Origin: Isoetes taiwanensis
Lineage: Eukaryota > Streptophyta > Lycopodiopsida > Isoetales > Isoetaceae
Direction of reading: 5' to 3'
Length of the DNA: 64,000 nucleotides
Assembly: GCA_021234155.1 (NCBI GenBank)
Contig: JAJEKV010000067.1
Coordinates: forward strand, 3,961,279-4,025,278
Position 1 is the stretch's first letter; each line of letters opens with the position of its first letter. Below are positions 59,788 through 64,000 of the stretch, one piece after another. A program made the translations under genes and the position numbers. The notes beneath the pieces are model-generated. The model had not been told where the DNA came from, made no database searches, and saw only the letters and a list, made by a program, of their open reading frames with translations.

Positions 59788-60203
59788 CTAGTAAGTCAAC
59801 TTAAATGCAGCAGACAAACCAAACTCTGTTATTGACAAAGTGTGGTTAACTGCAGTCGCGGGACATTTCGCACCGTGGATCTAGTTGATGCTAGAGTGTT
59901 CATGCTTGAAGTTTTAAGATTAGAAGCAACAAAAGCTGGAACTGAGAGGAACATATGTATTGGGAAGTATGTAGGTGCATGAGTCACCTCATACTTAAAT
60001 CACTGTATATCTTTTATATGTACATAATTGTTATTGTAACCTCGATTCATTTCAATGAAAATTCATATTCAATTCATCTCACAAACAAACGAATCAAGTG
60101 TTTCAGAAGAATTCAAATCTTCAAAAGAAATCAAGACAAACTCATTTTCACAAATTTGAAGCACAAAACTTCACATGAGTTAAAAAAACTTCTGAGAATG
60201 GTT

Positions 60204-61990
60204 TTACATTTCATCATCATCAGAAAGAACTTCGGGTAAATTCTGTAAAATGTTCTCCTCATCTAAAGGATCCAGCCTATATACAGTCCTGTTTTGACGT
60301 TTAGTTGGTGGCATGTGAAGTCTGATTGCACAGATCTGTGTTGTGAATACTATGCCTAAGGCGTCTTTACTGCAAAGATCATAGTTGATCCGTTGATCTT
60401 AGCCCTTCTTGTAATACATACCTTCTATGACACTATCACCCATGAGGTACCATGTTCCATTGAGTTGGAAGTCTTTCTCCACTATCCATTTTGGTTTTGT
60501 GCACATCGTAATCCAAAATTCAAACCCTCATCATTCCCTTTCGAGCAACAACAAAGAAAAATTATCACCAACTCTAAGTGCCTCTGCTAACATCGTGGGA
60601 CTGGAGGAGAACAAGGACCTGTGGATTTACGGTCCTCAATGTCAGCATGCACATTGGAGGATGGTACAATAACTTGAAGTTTCCAATCATCAACGTAGTG
60701 CTTGTTCACACAACTGTCCCACATGCCATCCAAGCAGTAGCTGCAGAAGCATGAAAGTTCCCTCGTGTGCAATCGCAATGGAGATTCGTGGATTGAATGC
60801 ATGTACACAATGGATCTGCCTAGTGTCCAAAATCCTTTCTGCACCCCATGCTTTCTTTCTATCTATATCCTCCACCTTGACTTCCCAAAAGAACCTTTTT
60901 ATATTCTTCCTCTTACTGGTTTCAGATGTGTTCATCCACTCGGATGTTCCACAAGTAAACATCTCTTCGGCAACTTCTACCACTTCATGAGCATTACCCA
61001 ATTTTATGTTGCTGTATTTTAATTGCAGTTGTCTTAACCATCTCTTCAACTCAGCAGCTTTGCCATCGTGTTCACCTTTCCCGTGGTTAGAACCAAAAAA
61101 ATTCCACATCATATAGACATCGATTAATCGTTTGTGTACCTAGCCACAAAGTAAAATGGTCTAGAAGCCTTGAATTGAGATCTTTGCACCATCCGAAAAC
61201 ACATAATGTCTCTTTGGAACCCTTCCTTCTCGCTCCGGATATTTGTGGTGCTTCATGAAGCGGTGTTGCCCGAACAAAGTATCGTGTCCCTATCATCCGA
61301 TACATAGTAATGTGTTTCCTTGATAATCTCATCCGCCCATTGAGTCATACCGATATGTTATTTGAACCAAAATGGTAATCAGGTTATTGACCCCAACCCA
61401 ACGCGCATCGATTTGCACCTCCTCTTGTTCCTTGAATGTATAGTTCTCTCGCAAAATCCACCGTCGAGACATGCATCTGCCGGGAGATTCTCCGAAGCTC
61501 CTTAAACCTATTTTGCCCGCCATTGGTACCTGAAATTATGCGGTGGGAAAGATTTTTAGACGCTCTTTCAGTTTATCCGAAGCTCCTTGGGTTACGTCTC
61601 ATTGTCTTGATGAGTCGAGTCTCCTACCGTAACTTCGAGGCGTTGTCTTTTTCATAGTCAATGTACTCCCATTTCACTTTCCTACCGCCACTTCCTTCCA
61701 TGGGACAGTGTCTGAAACTTCTTGATTCCACACTGACTCACAATTTCCAAGGATGCACGCCTTCTTGTGAAACTCATCTAATTCACTCTTTGGACACAAT
61801 ATAGATCTCCACAAGCTTTACAGACTTGCAATTTTATGCTTTGGTGTGCCCTGCATTGACCAAGTTCATGTGATCTACAAACATCGCAGTGCAAGTGCAA
61901 TTCTTCTGGATGTTTGGTTCTCATCCCATTGAGTCCATCCACTAGCATTTGCATCCTCACGTCTTTGAATGCAACAGCAACTATTGAAGT
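60204..61990 (-). pseudogene. Cysteine-rich protein with acidic C-terminus, minus strand, decayed
   Basis: Reading 61990 to 60204: HCDVCRSHELGQCRAHQ and VCKACGDLYC (zinc-binding-like), ELDEFHKKACILGNC, KVKWEYIDYEKDNASKLR, then broken frames to FFWEVKVEDIDRK, SIHESPLRLHTRELSC followed by FCSYCLDGMWDSC (cysteine cluster), DWKLQVIVP, FQLNGTWYLMGDSVIEGMYY, and the C-terminus LDPLDEENILQNLPEVL plus SDDDEM with TAA at 60204-60206. The segments are collinear but in different frames, so the gene is frameshifted. Cysteine clusters of this kind accompany KDZ and other large eukaryotic transposons and some chromatin proteins; I cannot place it precisely. It is convergent with the Ulp1 gene. Confidence 0.5.
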
Positions 61991-62269
61991 CCTTCAATTT
62001 CACAACAAACCAGGGTTTTAGCTTCTCAAAAGCTCGAAGATCTAATCTTAATTTACGGATGTTGGTCCGTAAACCTCTTGAACAATAGCATCTGCATGAA
62101 ATGAACACTAAACCGTTAGGATGTGTATACCACACCAAACCATGCACCATACCATGCCCCACACTCATCATATTCACGAAGCGAGCACCTTAGTGTTTGT
62201 GTACATTACCACACACCACACCTCACCCAACCACACACCATACCATTCACCACACACCATACACCAAAT

Positions 62270-62930
62270 GGTGGAGTGTGGAGTGGTGGTGGAGTGTGGT
62301 GGTGGGGGTGGTGGTGGTGGATTGTGGTGGTGGGGGGTGGTGGAGTGGTGTGTGGTGGTGGTGGGGGTGTGGTGGTGGGGGGTGGTGGTGGGGGTGTGGT
62401 GGAGTGGTGTGTGGTGTGGTGGTGGGGCGTGGTGGTGGGGGTGGTGGTGTGTGGTGTGGTGGTGGGGGTGGTGGTGGTGGTGTGTGTAGTGGTGTGTGGT
62501 GCTATGATGTGGTGTGGTGGAGTGTGGTGGTGGGGTGTGGTGGTGGTGGTGGTGTGTGTGTGGTGGAGTGTGGTGGTGGTGGAGTGTGGTGGGGGGTGTA
62601 GTGGTGGTGGTGTGGTGTGGTGTTGTGGATTGTGGTGTGATGTGGTGGTGGTGGAGTGTGGTGGTGGTGGTGGAGGGGTGTGGCGTGGGATGTGGTGGGA
62701 TGTGTGTGCATGTGGTGGTCGCAAAGATGTGGTGGTAGTCTATGGTGGTGGGATAGATGGGGTGTGGTGGGGTGAGGGGGGAGATTCTCCAGATCATACA
62801 TTAACATGCACACACCCACATGACACCATAACCCACACCACACCACACCACAAACCACCACCACACCCACACCACACCACACCACACCACACCACACCAC
62901 ACCACACCACACCATCACGACACCACACAT
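62270..62930 (+). repeat. GGT-rich microsatellite array with CCACA fold-back arms
   Basis: 62270-62720 is (GTGGTG)n with GGGGGT interruptions; 62815-62930 is (ACACC)n, including an uninterrupted run of ACACC units at 62863-62912. Overall it is the inverted counterpart of 56190-56780. No gene is encoded; the Gly/Val and His/Thr/Pro frames are repeat artefacts. Confidence 0.95.
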
Positions 62931-64000
62931 CACATCACATCACTTTTATCCTATTTCATCTGACATAAAACATCTGCCTAGCCTGCTCTCATAAACACTT
63001 CTGAAATTCGTACACCCTGATAATAATTACATTCCTCTTCTAATCATTAGAAAAGGATCCGGGTCCTAAATCTCCGCCCCTCGTCCCGATTTTTGGCGTT
63101 TCATTCCCAATTCGCCAAATCGAAGAAGTTCATTCCGCAACATGGTAGGAGGGATGTTCGTGAGATCACTACGGCTATTGTAGGGTGAGCGAGGAGGGCA
63201 TTCGGCACATGTTAAACAGGGGCTCGTGATAAATCTCTGAAGGTGGATATGCCTAAATCCACCTTCTTTGCTTGATTCGAATCCAACCTAAAGGCATACA
63301 AATTTGGATCTTTGGGCCTTCAATGGCTATGCTTGGAGTCGACCGACAGAAGAGAGCTCTTAGACGAGTTCATGAGCTTATGTTACATCTTCTTTGCAAG
63401 GGCACCGGTATATTTGTTCTCTGTCACTTGTCCGCTCGACTCGCAACAACGGATTTTACTTGGCGATTGCGTTACTTACCACCGGGGGATGCGAGGAAGC
63501 ACCGGCAAACCTCATCTGTTAAATTCTGGATGACCGCAAAAAGCTTAGATGCTTTAGTGCGAAAAACAATAATTTTAGATGCACCCGTTCGAGCCGGTCA
63601 TACCGGCATTTCACATTTGCTTAGAAATCATGCATGTAAATTTAGTTCTCCAGTCTGAGAGCTTTCAATGGAAAGCCAAATTTTGTAAAGCCAAATTTTG
63701 TAAGATCCTTTTTTTAATATATCATACTTTCCAACAGTTGTCTTTATTCAACAAAAATTTGTATCTCAGGATCAGTTAGTTATAGCTACACACAATTCAC
63801 ATGCTGCATACAGTACACCACAATCACTGTACAACATAATAACCACCACATGCACCACCATACTAAGCACCATAACTAAGAAAACATGATTAACAGAAAT
63901 AAACTAACCTGTGATTCCTCCAGATAGTGGGCAACATGTTCTTCTCTTACATTTCTCTCCAATCTTCTAGTTCTAATATCCTTTGTGTTAGGAGACACTC
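62931..64000. other. Right-end sequence, no recognised gene
   Basis: A 128-codon frame (63272-63658) and an overlapping 73-codon frame are GC-richer than the flanks but match nothing I know. From 63700 onward the sequence is AT-rich with CACCA-containing simple stretches. Confidence 0.4.

Overview
The window looks like nuclear DNA of a land plant with a large, repeat-rich genome. Evidence: exons of a plant auxin influx carrier (AUX1/LAX) with GT-AG introns, a short chloroplast psbC insert, a nepenthesin-type aspartic protease relic, a tRNA-derived SINE-like element and a Ty3/Gypsy LTR retrotransposon. A fern or gymnosperm would fit, but that is a guess. Almost every gene is broken. The few open frames supported by structure or homology belong to mobile elements. 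Some frameshifts may be uncorrected assembly errors.

1-23.1 kb: a direct-repeat cluster. One unit of about 6 kb is present as a left-truncated copy (1-1770), a full copy (2346-8418), a second near-full copy (14846-20831) and a short third fragment (22450-23115). Each long copy carries an aspartic-protease-like relic with a signal peptide but no visible catalytic aspartates. A 926 bp insertion breaks the second relic. Each long copy also carries a hairpin plus CTAGT motif in inverted orientation on both sides of the relic. The spacer at 8.4-14.8 kb holds a psbC fragment, a tRNA-like element inside a palindromic repeat, and local duplications. A decayed retroelement piece fills 20832-22449.

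23.7-47.7 kb: a nested structure. A decayed AUX1/LAX gene (+ strand) is split by an element with 25 bp terminal inverted repeats, 24250-46698, flanked by ACTA on both sides. This element is about 11.4 kb without its own insertion. It carries an unrecognised large gene on the minus strand, a divergent transposase-like gene (two DUF8039-like repeats, a DUF7869-like domain), arrays of AAATGGCGCA inverted repeats, and three small paralogous genes of about 80 codons with their own TATA boxes. An 11.07 kb Ty3/Gypsy element (LTRs 34619-35207 and 45103-45686, ATCTG target duplication) sits inside one of these small genes. Its integrase frame is intact; gag, protease and RT are frameshifted.

47.8-55.4 kb: AT-rich DNA with no recognisable gene.

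55.4-62.9 kb: two decayed convergent genes. The plus-strand set has a coiled coil, a RING-H2-like finger, an FCP1/NIF-type HAD phosphatase relic and a Ulp1-type cysteine protease relic, several joined by clean splice sites. The minus-strand gene is cysteine-rich with an acidic C-terminus. A CCA-rich array (56.2-56.8 kb) and a GGT-rich array (62.3-62.7 kb) lie in inverted orientation, one in an intron of the first gene and one beyond the 5' end of the second. This may be another transposon or captured host gene set.

The best candidate for something undescribed is the 11.4 kb element with its small paralogous genes and palindrome arrays.
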